NCBI GenBank assembly: GCA_016282455.1
Contig: JAEEKM010000060.1
Span: 1 to 6,821, forward strand
DNA length: 6,821 nucleotides
Origin: Treponema sp.
GTDB lineage: Bacteria; Spirochaetota; Spirochaetia; Treponematales; Treponemataceae
Reading direction: 5' to 3'
Shown: positions 1 to 5,445 of the stretch, piece by piece
Numbering within the stretch: position 1 is the stretch's first letter
Layout: the number at the start of each line of letters is the position of its first letter
Notes under the pieces: generated by a model
The model's input: only the letters and a program-made list of their open reading frames with translations
Told to the model about the DNA's origin: nothing
The model's database searches: none
Position numbers and translations under genes: made by a program

Positions 1-330
1 ACAGATAAAGTTTCTTCAGGTTATGAAGGTGTAACACCCTATATTTATAAGATAGATAATGCAAGTGGTATTGTATATATAAAGTACACAAAATCTTATG
101 ATCCTTCTGATCCTACTTATTATTCAACTTCTGGAACTGATGTAGGTAAGTGGTATGCCATTTACTATTCACAATTGCAGACCGTTGAGGGAAAAACTAC
201 TGCAAAAATTTCAGGTGCCTATAAGGAGGTTGGTGGAAAAACTTCTACTGATACTCTTGAAGAAGCTTTTGCTGAGTTTACTCCCGATAATCACTATTTT
301 GATAACGGTACTGTTTGCACCAAAGAGTAA
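1..330 (+). CDS. 3' end of an unrecognised Thr/Ser/Tyr-rich protein (partial)
   Basis: The first frame is open from the left edge to a TAA at 328-330 and gives 109 residues; the start lies outside the window. The visible part is rich in Thr, Ser, Tyr, Lys and Gly, with alternating polar and aromatic residues (for example YIYKIDNASGIVYIKYTK near residues 14-31) that suggest beta-strand structure. It ends in a more acidic stretch (LEEAFAEFTPDNHYFD) and the tail CTKE. No membrane segment or catalytic motif is seen. Such composition is common in exported or lipoprotein beta-rich proteins of treponemes, but this is inference and I do not recognise the family. The shorter ORF at 155-352 in another frame has low-complexity Leu-rich sequence and is a shadow of this gene. 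No clear terminator follows, and its link to the downstream receptor is unknown. Confidence 0.7.
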   Translation, partial: TDKVSSGYEGVTPYIYKIDNASGIVYIKYTKSYDPSDPTYYSTSGTDVGKWYAIYYSQLQTVEGKTTAKISGAYKEVGGKTSTDTLEEAFAEFTPDNHYFDNGTVCTKE

Positions 331-349
331 CTGCTGCCTTTATCATCTC

Positions 350-443
350 TAAAATCCTACGCCGGATTGTAGTGGCGCGAACGAAGTGAGCGTTCCCGCG
401 CAAGCGGGAATGCAGGCTTCTGCCGGAACCACGGAAAGTCGGT
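350..443. repeat. GC-rich hairpin-forming intergenic element upstream of the TonB receptor
   Basis: Positions 361-440 are about 62% G+C by my count, in clear contrast to the AT-rich flanks. Several inverted repeats are packed together. The strongest is a stem of 390-399 with 404-413 closed by the tetraloop GCAA (400-403, GNRA type); its core TTCCCGC/GCGGGAA is perfect and there is one G-U pair. An alternative small stem is GCAG (412-415) with CTGC (420-423), and CGCC...GGCG arms flank 360-376. The element lies between the previous stop and the receptor start, so it could be a transcribed leader structure. It could equally be a dispersed palindromic repeat of the genome. I could not match it to cobalamin, FMN, TPP or c-di-GMP riboswitch cores. 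Confidence 0.5.
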
Positions 444-473
444 TTTACAATGTAATTGTCCCCCGATTAGAGC

Positions 474-479
474 AGAGGA
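474..479 (+). promoter_or_regulatory. Ribosome binding site that supports the GTG start of the TonB receptor
   Basis: AGAGGA lies 7 nt upstream of the GTG at 487. The GTG is followed directly by a basic N-terminus and hydrophobic stretch typical of a signal peptide, so this site and the peptide together fix the start. Confidence 0.7.
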
Positions 480-486
480 ATTTTCT

Positions 487-2352
487 GTGAGTAAAAAAAG
501 TTTCGTCCAGATTTTTATAATAATTTTATTTCAAACTATTTTATATCCAACTAATTTGTTTTCGCAGGAAGAGATTAGTCTGCCTCATGTTTTTACTTTT
601 ATTGATTCTCCTCTGGCGGAACAAAGGCAGGTTTTGACTTCCGAAGAAATTGAAGAGACGCACACGGAGAGTCTTCCGTCTTTGTTTGAGTCTATGGGTA
701 TTCAGACTTTGAGTTACGGCGCTTACGGTTCGCAGAGTAATCCTTCAATCCGCGGTTTTACCGGTGGCACTGTTCGGGTTGTTGTGGACGGTGTGCCCAT
801 GAATTCTTCGCAGAACGGAAACTTTGATTTTACTTCCATCAACCCCAATGATATTGAAAAAATTGAAGTTGTGCGCGGTGGTTTTACAGAAGGTCTTGCA
901 GGTGAAGGGGCTGTTGGGGGTGTTGTTTACATTACAACTAAAACACAGAAACTTGGAAATCATTTTAACGCAGGGCTTGGAACAAAAACTTTTTTTTATT
1001 CTGAATGTCCGCTGGATTCTTTTTTTGCAGACTTTACCTGGAACAGTCAGCTTTCTGAAAATACTTTTTTTAAAGCAGGCGGAAATTTTTCTTTTGCACA
1101 AAATAGATTTCTTTATCTTAACCGAATGAATAAAATTCGTGAAAATAAAGATGCAGAAGTTACTGACGGAAATGCAGATCTGAGTCTCATGCATTTTTTT
1201 GGTAACGGAAATTATTTTTCTGTAAGCGATTTATTTTACGGCGGGTCTAAAAAACTTTCTTCGGGTGGTAATCAGTCTGACTACAACAACAGTCTTTTGA
1301 CTTCTGTTTTTTTTCCGGCACTTAATTTTCCATTTTTGCAGTCGCCCCTTAAAATGAACGGAAACCTTTCCTGGAAAAGTTCTAATCAATGGTATGATGC
1401 AGAAAACAGCCAGCATAATCTTAACGAAGTAAAGTCTGATTTTTCTATGCAGGCACTTGTTTTTTCATGGCTTTCACAGATGCTGGGCTTTCATCTGGAA
1501 TGGGATCATCTCTCTTCTACAAACACTGGAACCCACAGTATTTTTTCTGGCTGCGTAAAGGGAACTTCAAAAATTTTTCTTTCTGAATGGGCATCACTTT
1601 CACTTCCGCTTTCGTTTACTTTTAGTAACACTAATTTTGCTTTTGTTCCTAAACTGGGTTTTCGTTTTGACCTTACCTTTGCTGCAATTTTGTTTGATGC
1701 ATACCGCATGATTTCTTTTCCAAATATGAATCAGCTTTACTGGGTTGGAGTTGGTGCAAGAGGAAATACAAATCTTCTTCCTGAAAGCGGCTGGGGTGGG
1801 GAAGTGACTTTTGATTCTAAGTTAAGCTGGCTTCCCCTGTCTGTATGTGTGTTTACAAACTATTATGAAAACTCCATTCACTGGGGAGTAACAGATTCTT
1901 CTGCAAGTATCTGGACGCCATTGAATTTGAGTTCTGCTTTTTATCTTGGTGCGGACATTTCTTTTGTAAAAACTTTTTTTCATATACTTACACTGCGGGC
2001 GAATTTTGAGTATCTTTATAATCGTCTTCTTGATGAAAGCAATTCTTCCACTTATGGAAAAATGATTATGTATACGCCTGATATTGTTGCCTCACTTTCT
2101 GCGCTACTAAAAATGAGTTTTGCATCTTTTACCCTTGAAGCAAATTATACCGGCAGGCGCTATGAGGATAACGCAAATACTTATGCACTCTCTCCCTTCC
2201 TGCTTTTGAATGCAAGTTCTGAGCTCCTTGTCTGGGAACATTTTACTCCCTATCTCAGGGCAGATAATATTTTAAATGAACGCTACGAAAGTGTACCGGG
2301 TTTTCCTCGTCCCGGTTTTTCCCTGACATTTGGGCTTCGTGCTTCCTGGTGA
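487..2352 (+). CDS. TonB-dependent outer-membrane receptor (BtuB/Cir-like size)
   Basis: This is an energised outer-membrane gate of 621 residues, close to the roughly 600 of BtuB-like receptors. Residues 1-26 form a signal peptide (KK, then a hydrophobic run, probable cleavage after LFS). The plug domain covers about 45-155, with SIRGFTGG near 87-94, VVVDGVPMN at 98-106, IEKIEVVRG at 123-131 and GAVGGVVYITTK at 141-152; all are hallmark plug motifs. The rest is an alternating beta-barrel, with GNTNLLPE at 426-433, ADNILNERYESVPGFP at 592-607 and a C-terminal strand ending in Trp that fits the Bam signal. A TonB box is not clear; EEISLPHVFTF just after the signal peptide is the place to look. 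The gene starts with GTG behind an AGAGGA site. No TonB, ExbB or ExbD gene is in the window, so energy must come from elsewhere. The ligand cannot be read from sequence; cobalamin-, haem- or flavin-like solutes are possible, and the downstream importer is the best clue. Confidence 0.93.
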   Translation: MSKKSFVQIFIIILFQTILYPTNLFSQEEISLPHVFTFIDSPLAEQRQVLTSEEIEETHTESLPSLFESMGIQTLSYGAYGSQSNPSIRGFTGGTVRVVVDGVPMNSSQNGNFDFTSINPNDIEKIEVVRGGFTEGLAGEGAVGGVVYITTKTQKLGNHFNAGLGTKTFFYSECPLDSFFADFTWNSQLSENTFFKAGGNFSFAQNRFLYLNRMNKIRENKDAEVTDGNADLSLMHFFGNGNYFSVSDLFYGGSKKLSSGGNQSDYNNSLLTSVFFPALNFPFLQSPLKMNGNLSWKSSNQWYDAENSQHNLNEVKSDFSMQALVFSWLSQMLGFHLEWDHLSSTNTGTHSIFSGCVKGTSKIFLSEWASLSLPLSFTFSNTNFAFVPKLGFRFDLTFAAILFDAYRMISFPNMNQLYWVGVGARGNTNLLPESGWGGEVTFDSKLSWLPLSVCVFTNYYENSIHWGVTDSSASIWTPLNLSSAFYLGADISFVKTFFHILTLRANFEYLYNRLLDESNSSTYGKMIMYTPDIVASLSALLKMSFASFTLEANYTGRRYEDNANTYALSPFLLLNASSELLVWEHFTPYLRADNILNERYESVPGFPRPGFSLTFGLRASW

Positions 2353-2360
2353 TTTTTTAG

Positions 2361-2389
2361 TGGAAATCAATTTGTTTATGTGATATAGT
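2361..2389 (+). promoter_or_regulatory. Candidate promoter of the MarR gene, extended -10 type
   Basis: An extended -10 reads TG-A-TATAGT (TG at 2381-2382, hexamer 2384-2389). A weak -35, TGGAAA (2361-2366, 4 of 6 matches), sits 17 bp upstream. The expected start of transcription, about 2395-2397, falls at or just before the ATG at 2398, and no good Shine-Dalgarno sequence is present. The transcript may therefore be leaderless. Read-through from the receptor gene 45 nt upstream is the alternative. Confidence 0.45.
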
Positions 2390-2397
2390 CGGGTTGT

Positions 2398-2835
2398 ATG
2401 GAATATACGGTTGATTCTCTGGTTTCTTTAATTTCTCGCATTCACAGTAACGCCGCTGAGTTTACAAACCGCAGGCTGTCTGATAAAAATATTGTTTCTT
2501 CCCACGGTTTTATTCTTTATTTACTTTCAGTTAACGGTTCAATGACCATGGGAGAAATTGCCCGTTCTATCAACCGTGACCGTTCTACTACGACAGTTCT
2601 TGTGAGGCGCTTAAAAGAAGATGGTCTTGTAAAAGAAGATGCCAGTAAAACAGACGGTCGTTCAAAAAATATTTCCCTTACCGCTAAGGGCAAAAAAATG
2701 AATTCCCGCACCGCTTCCATTTCCAGTGACCTGCTTTCTGTCTGCTATAAAAACTTTTCTGCTGCAGAAAAAGAACAATTACTTTCGCTTTTGCTTAAGT
2801 TTAACGAGAATATTGAAGGCGAACTAAACCCCTAG
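2398..2835 (+). CDS. MarR-family winged-helix transcriptional regulator
   Basis: The 145-residue protein has the usual MarR length and layout. N- and C-terminal helices (about 5-30 and 105-142) for dimerisation flank a winged helix-turn-helix at about 46-98. Helix 3 and the recognition helix are seen in MGEIARSINRDRSTTTVLVRRLKEDGLV (51-78). The wing carries the family signature D-x-R at D86-G87-R88, followed by ISLTAKG. MarR proteins bind palindromic operators as dimers and usually release DNA when a small ligand or oxidant is sensed; which applies here is unknown. One cysteine, C116, lies in the dimerisation helix. The gene sits between the receptor and the importer operon, and a 20-bp palindrome lies in the importer promoter 114 bp beyond its stop, so control of that operon and possibly of itself is the natural inference. 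No strong ribosome binding site precedes the ATG. Confidence 0.9.
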   Translation: MEYTVDSLVSLISRIHSNAAEFTNRRLSDKNIVSSHGFILYLLSVNGSMTMGEIARSINRDRSTTTVLVRRLKEDGLVKEDASKTDGRSKNISLTAKGKKMNSRTASISSDLLSVCYKNFSAAEKEQLLSLLLKFNENIEGELNP

Positions 2836-2855
2836 TTGAGTGAATCGAATTAAAA

Positions 2856-2899
2856 CGCAGATTTCTCCAGTCCGCACTCCGTGCTCCAGTCGAAATGAC
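2856..2899. repeat. REP-like intergenic repeat remnant (ATTTCTCC...TCGAAATGAC type)
   Basis: The segment begins CGCAGATTTCTCC and ends TCGAAATGAC. In reverse complement it reads GTCATTTCGACTGG...GGAGAAATCTGCG, the pattern of a short interspersed repeat that I recall from treponemes and other anaerobes (typically GTCATTTCGAC...GGAGAAATCT). Translated on the minus strand it gives the spurious peptide VISTGARSADWRNL, whose relatives often appear as false proteins. Inside are two copies of CTCCAGTC (2865-2872 and 2884-2891) and a small inverted repeat GCAC-TCC-GTGC (2874-2884). The family assignment is from memory and would be settled by copy number in the genome. Confidence 0.5.
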
Positions 2900-2902
2900 T
2901 AA

Positions 2903-2945
2903 CGAGGGGGAAGGAAATTGCAGGAGGCAATTTCCTTCCCCCTTG
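2903..2945. repeat. Long near-perfect inverted repeat between MarR gene and importer promoter
   Basis: The arms 2906-2921 and 2927-2942 are perfectly complementary over 16 bp, with a 5-nt loop AGGAG (2922-2926). Pairing extends outward by A2905-T2943, a G-T wobble and C2903-G2945, giving up to 19 pairs. The right end runs into the -35 box of the next promoter (2943-2948). It starts 67 bp after the MarR stop. Only two T residues follow before GACA, so it is not a classic intrinsic terminator on the + strand, and the minus strand lacks a T-tract as well. It may still slow or end MarR transcription, protect the mRNA end, or be a palindromic repeat unit adjacent to the one at 2856-2899. Confidence 0.75.
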
Positions 2946-2971
2946 ACAATAGTTTGATATCCAACTATATT
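2943..2971 (+). promoter_or_regulatory. Strong sigma-70-type promoter of the ABC importer operon
   Basis: A perfect -35 TTGACA (2943-2948) and a -10 TATATT (2966-2971, 5 of 6) are separated by exactly 17 bp. The expected start, 6-8 nt after the -10 box, is about 2977-2979, where the ATG of the lipoprotein gene begins. This implies no 5' leader or one of at most about 2 nt. The stretch TTCTTTCT before the ATG has no Shine-Dalgarno sequence, in contrast to the three downstream genes of the operon. Confidence 0.8.
2949..2968. promoter_or_regulatory. Probable MarR-type operator in the promoter spacer
   Basis: ATAGTTTGATATCCAACTAT is a 20-bp palindrome with one mismatched pair (positions 2955 and 2962) and the centre GATATC. 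It fills the whole spacer between -35 and -10 and overlaps the first three bases of the -10 box. Length, symmetry and AT-richness fit operators of MarR dimers, and a MarR gene ends just upstream. Binding here would block RNA polymerase, so repression is the expected mode. The pairing of regulator and site is inferred. Confidence 0.65.
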
Positions 2972-2978
2972 TCTTTCT

Positions 2979-4007
2979 ATGAAAAAGCTTTTATATAAAA
3001 CTATTTTGTTTACTTTGGTTTCCGTCCTTTCGTTTGGATTTATTTCCTGTTCAAAAGATTCTGCAAAAAACACTGTAAGTATCGGTGTGTTTGTGCCTGG
3101 TATTGTGGCAGATTCTCCCACTTACGCAAATCTTGTTGAGGGTGTAAAAGAAGGCGTTGATCTTTACAATGCCTCACTTGCCGAAGGTGGAAAAAAGGCA
3201 GTCTGTCAGGTTCTTGAAGCAGGAACAAATCAGAGTGAATGGGGTCCAAAAATTACAGCCCTTTGTGCAAGCGGTTCTTACGAAGTTATTATTTCTTCAA
3301 ATGAAGCCCTGCCGGAACTGGTTGCTCCCATTACAGCAAAGTTTCCCAAACTTAAGTTTATTCTCATACACGGTTTTTATGAAGGAAACCCGCAGATGTA
3401 TTGCGTTAACTACGACCAGCGCGAACAGGTTTATGTAAGCGGTTATCTTTCAGGCCTTATGTCAAAAAGTCATAAGGTTGCAGTTGTTGCCGCCCAGGAA
3501 TATCCTGCCATGAACAACATCCTTTACCCCTATTATGCCAGAGGTGCTGCTGATGCCGTTAATGGAACTACCTGTGATTTCCGTATCGTTGGTAACTGGT
3601 ATGATGCTTCCAAGGGTGCAGAAATTACCGATGCCCTTTGTGCAAGCGGTGTTGATATCATCCTTCCAATCTGCGGCGGTGCTTCCCGTGGTGTAATTTC
3701 CTCTGCCAAAGAACATGGCGCTCATCTTTCCTTCATTGATGCAGATGCTTTTGTAAAGGCTCCCGGAACAATTATCTCTTCCTGTGCAACAAAACAGGCA
3801 CAGGCATGCAAAGAAGCAGTCCTTCAGTATCTTAAAGGTGAAACTCCCTGGGGTACAACCCGTTCTGTCGGAATGCGTGACGGCTACATTGAGTTTGTTC
3901 AGGATTCTCAGTATTATGTTGAAGCAGTTCCTGAATCTGTCCGGACAAAAGTTGCTTCTCTTGTAACCTCTCTTTGTGACGGTTCTCTTTCAGTTCCTGA
4001 ACTCTGA
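2979..4007 (+). CDS. BMP-family substrate-binding lipoprotein of an ABC importer, RfuA-like
   Basis: The 342-residue protein would be the periplasmic, lipid-anchored capture subunit. Residues 1-23 form a lipoprotein signal (MKKLLYK, hydrophobic run, FIS|C) with C24 as the acylated residue, which also fixes the start. The mature part has the BMP/PnrA fold: a first strand VSIGVFVPG (33-41), EQVYVSGYLSGLMSK (149-163), NWYDASKGAEITDAL (206-220), and GVDIILPICGGASRGVISSAKEHG (224-247). The classic nucleoside-site pattern D-x-S-F-N of PnrA is replaced by D-S-P-T-Y (45-49), so a purine nucleoside is not the first choice. The VPG...SP.Y form and the operon order recall RfuA, the riboflavin-binding lipoprotein of T. 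pallidum. Riboflavin or a related planar solute is therefore a reasonable but unproven guess. The protein is cysteine-rich. It is first in the operon, 16 nt before the ATPase gene, and seems to be translated from a leaderless mRNA. Confidence 0.9.
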   Translation: MKKLLYKTILFTLVSVLSFGFISCSKDSAKNTVSIGVFVPGIVADSPTYANLVEGVKEGVDLYNASLAEGGKKAVCQVLEAGTNQSEWGPKITALCASGSYEVIISSNEALPELVAPITAKFPKLKFILIHGFYEGNPQMYCVNYDQREQVYVSGYLSGLMSKSHKVAVVAAQEYPAMNNILYPYYARGAADAVNGTTCDFRIVGNWYDASKGAEITDALCASGVDIILPICGGASRGVISSAKEHGAHLSFIDADAFVKAPGTIISSCATKQAQACKEAVLQYLKGETPWGTTRSVGMRDGYIEFVQDSQYYVEAVPESVRTKVASLVTSLCDGSLSVPEL

Positions 4008-4023
4008 TTCAAGGAGATGGTGA

Positions 4024-5445
4024 ATGGAAATAAAGCTTGAAGGTATCTCCAGGCATTATCCATTAAAAAAAGCATTGGATGATGTAAGTGTAACTTTTGC
4101 CTCTGGAAAACTCCATGCACTTTTTGGAGAAAACGGAGCGGGAAAGTCTACGCTTGCAAAAATTATTTCCGGTTCTCTTTTACCTACTGCAGGAAAAATC
4201 TTTATTGATGATAAGCCGGTGCATTTTTCAAATTCTAAAGATGCACTCGCTTATGGAATTGTGATTGTAGAGCAGACTCCGCTTCTCTCTCTTTCACTTA
4301 CCGCCTATGAAAACCTTCTCCTAAAGTCCAAAGAAAAAAAACTCATACTTGATTACAATGTTCCTGACTCTCTGCTTTCTCTCCGTGACAGCTGGTGTCC
4401 TAAGCTTGATTTTTCTTCCAAAGTCAGGGATTTAGGCGGAAACTTCAGGTTTTATGTTTCTTTACTTGGCGCACTCTTAAGAAAACCAAAATGCCTTATA
4501 CTTGATGAACCTTCCGCTTTCCTTGATTTTGATGAGCGCAAAAAACTCTATGATTCCTTAAAAAAACTTACCGCCTCTGGAACTACGGTAATAGTTATAA
4601 CCCACAGTGCTTCCGAAGCAAAAACTTATGCAGACACAATCACTTTTTTAAAAAAAGGAAAAAGAGTTTCTGAAGAAAACTTTCATGCCTCCCAGGAGAA
4701 TGCAGTTTCTTTTCCCGATTTTAATTTTTCAAAAACAGATGCTTCTTCTTCGCCTCTTTCCTTAACTTTTAATCATCTTTCCTGCCGACCTCCTTCAAGA
4801 CCAGCCCTCCTTGATGCAACGCTCACAGTTAAGGCTGGAGAAATAACTGCTGTTACGGGGCTAAAAGAATCTTCAATAGATACATTGGAAGATGCCCTTA
4901 CCGGAATGGAAAAAAATAATCTTTCCGGACAAGTTTCTTTTACAAATTCTCAAGGGGCTCATTTTGATTTTAATCTTTCAAAAGGGGAGTGGTCAGTTTC
5001 TTTTTTAAGGGAGCATGGAACTGCCATTGTTCCCTCAGATAGAAAACTCCGTGGCTCCAATCCTAATCTAACTGTTACCCAAATGCTATGTGCCCATTAC
5101 AAGGGAAAAAATCTTTCTTCCTATGCACAGCATTTAATTGATGAAGCGAACATCAGCATCATGACTGAAGAAAAATGTTCTTCACTTTCTGGCGGAATGC
5201 TTCAGCGACTTATTCTTGTTCGTGAACTTTCTCTAGATCCGTCTCTTGTTATTTTGTGTAATCCCATGCAGGGCTTAGACATTCGCTCTCAGGCTTTTTT
5301 TACAAAAACAATTGTTTCTCTTGCAGAGTCTGGCAAAGCAGTGCTTGTAATTGGTGCTTCCGATATGCCCCTTACAATCTGCAGCCGGGTCTATGCTTTG
5401 GAAAGCGGAGTCTGCAGGCTGTCTTTTAGTAAGGAGAATGTATGA
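4024..5445 (+). CDS. ABC importer ATPase with two fused nucleotide-binding domains, RfuB/NupO-like
   Basis: The 473-residue cytoplasmic protein holds two ABC domains, as in RbsA and BMP-type importers, and would power the two permeases. It is somewhat short for such fusions (about 500-530). Domain 1 (about 1-215) has Walker A GENGAGKST (35-43), Q-loop Q84, Walker B LILDEP (158-163) and switch H194, but its signature is LGGNF (137-141) in place of LSGGQ. Domain 2 (about 240-473) is the opposite. The Walker A position reads TGLKESSID (278-286) with no GK[ST]; Walker B reads VILCNP (409-414), lacking the D-E pair; the switch His is absent near GASD (444-447). Its signature LSGGM (388-392) and D-loop GLD (417-419) are kept. 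One composite ATP site therefore looks intact. Translation starts at an ATG 7 nt after AAGGAG (4011-4016). The end overlaps the next gene by ATGA. Confidence 0.93.
   Translation: MEIKLEGISRHYPLKKALDDVSVTFASGKLHALFGENGAGKSTLAKIISGSLLPTAGKIFIDDKPVHFSNSKDALAYGIVIVEQTPLLSLSLTAYENLLLKSKEKKLILDYNVPDSLLSLRDSWCPKLDFSSKVRDLGGNFRFYVSLLGALLRKPKCLILDEPSAFLDFDERKKLYDSLKKLTASGTTVIVITHSASEAKTYADTITFLKKGKRVSEENFHASQENAVSFPDFNFSKTDASSSPLSLTFNHLSCRPPSRPALLDATLTVKAGEITAVTGLKESSIDTLEDALTGMEKNNLSGQVSFTNSQGAHFDFNLSKGEWSVSFLREHGTAIVPSDRKLRGSNPNLTVTQMLCAHYKGKNLSSYAQHLIDEANISIMTEEKCSSLSGGMLQRLILVRELSLDPSLVILCNPMQGLDIRSQAFFTKTIVSLAESGKAVLVIGASDMPLTICSRVYALESGVCRLSFSKENV

Noticed and set aside
447..459. ACAAT-GTA-ATTGT inverted repeat as an operator for the receptor gene
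   Set aside because: Arms of only 5 bp, no similarity to the importer palindrome, and no convincing -35/-10 pair around it (TGTAAT at 451-456 resembles a -10 but has no -35).
331..486. Cobalamin or FMN riboswitch upstream of the receptor
   Set aside because: I looked for the B12 box and GCCACTG core and for the conserved FMN-element segments and found none convincing; only isolated GC-rich stems are present.
745..1194. 149-codon open frame on the minus strand within the TonB receptor gene
   Set aside because: It lies wholly antisense to a clear plug and barrel sequence, is Lys/Phe/Ser/Cys-rich without domains, and has no supporting start signals.
2350..2369. TGATTT/AAATCA stem after the receptor stop as a terminator
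   Set aside because: Only 6 AT-rich pairs with no following T-tract; it overlaps the candidate MarR promoter and is too weak to call.
2903..2948. Long hairpin as a Rho-independent terminator
   Set aside because: The stem is strong, but it is followed by TTGACA rather than a run of T on the + strand, and the minus strand has no T-run either.
2801..3121. 106-codon minus-strand open frame across the MarR/importer intergenic region
   Set aside because: Its sequence comes from the repeat at 2856-2899, the hairpin and the antisense of the lipoprotein signal; it is a known type of false protein.
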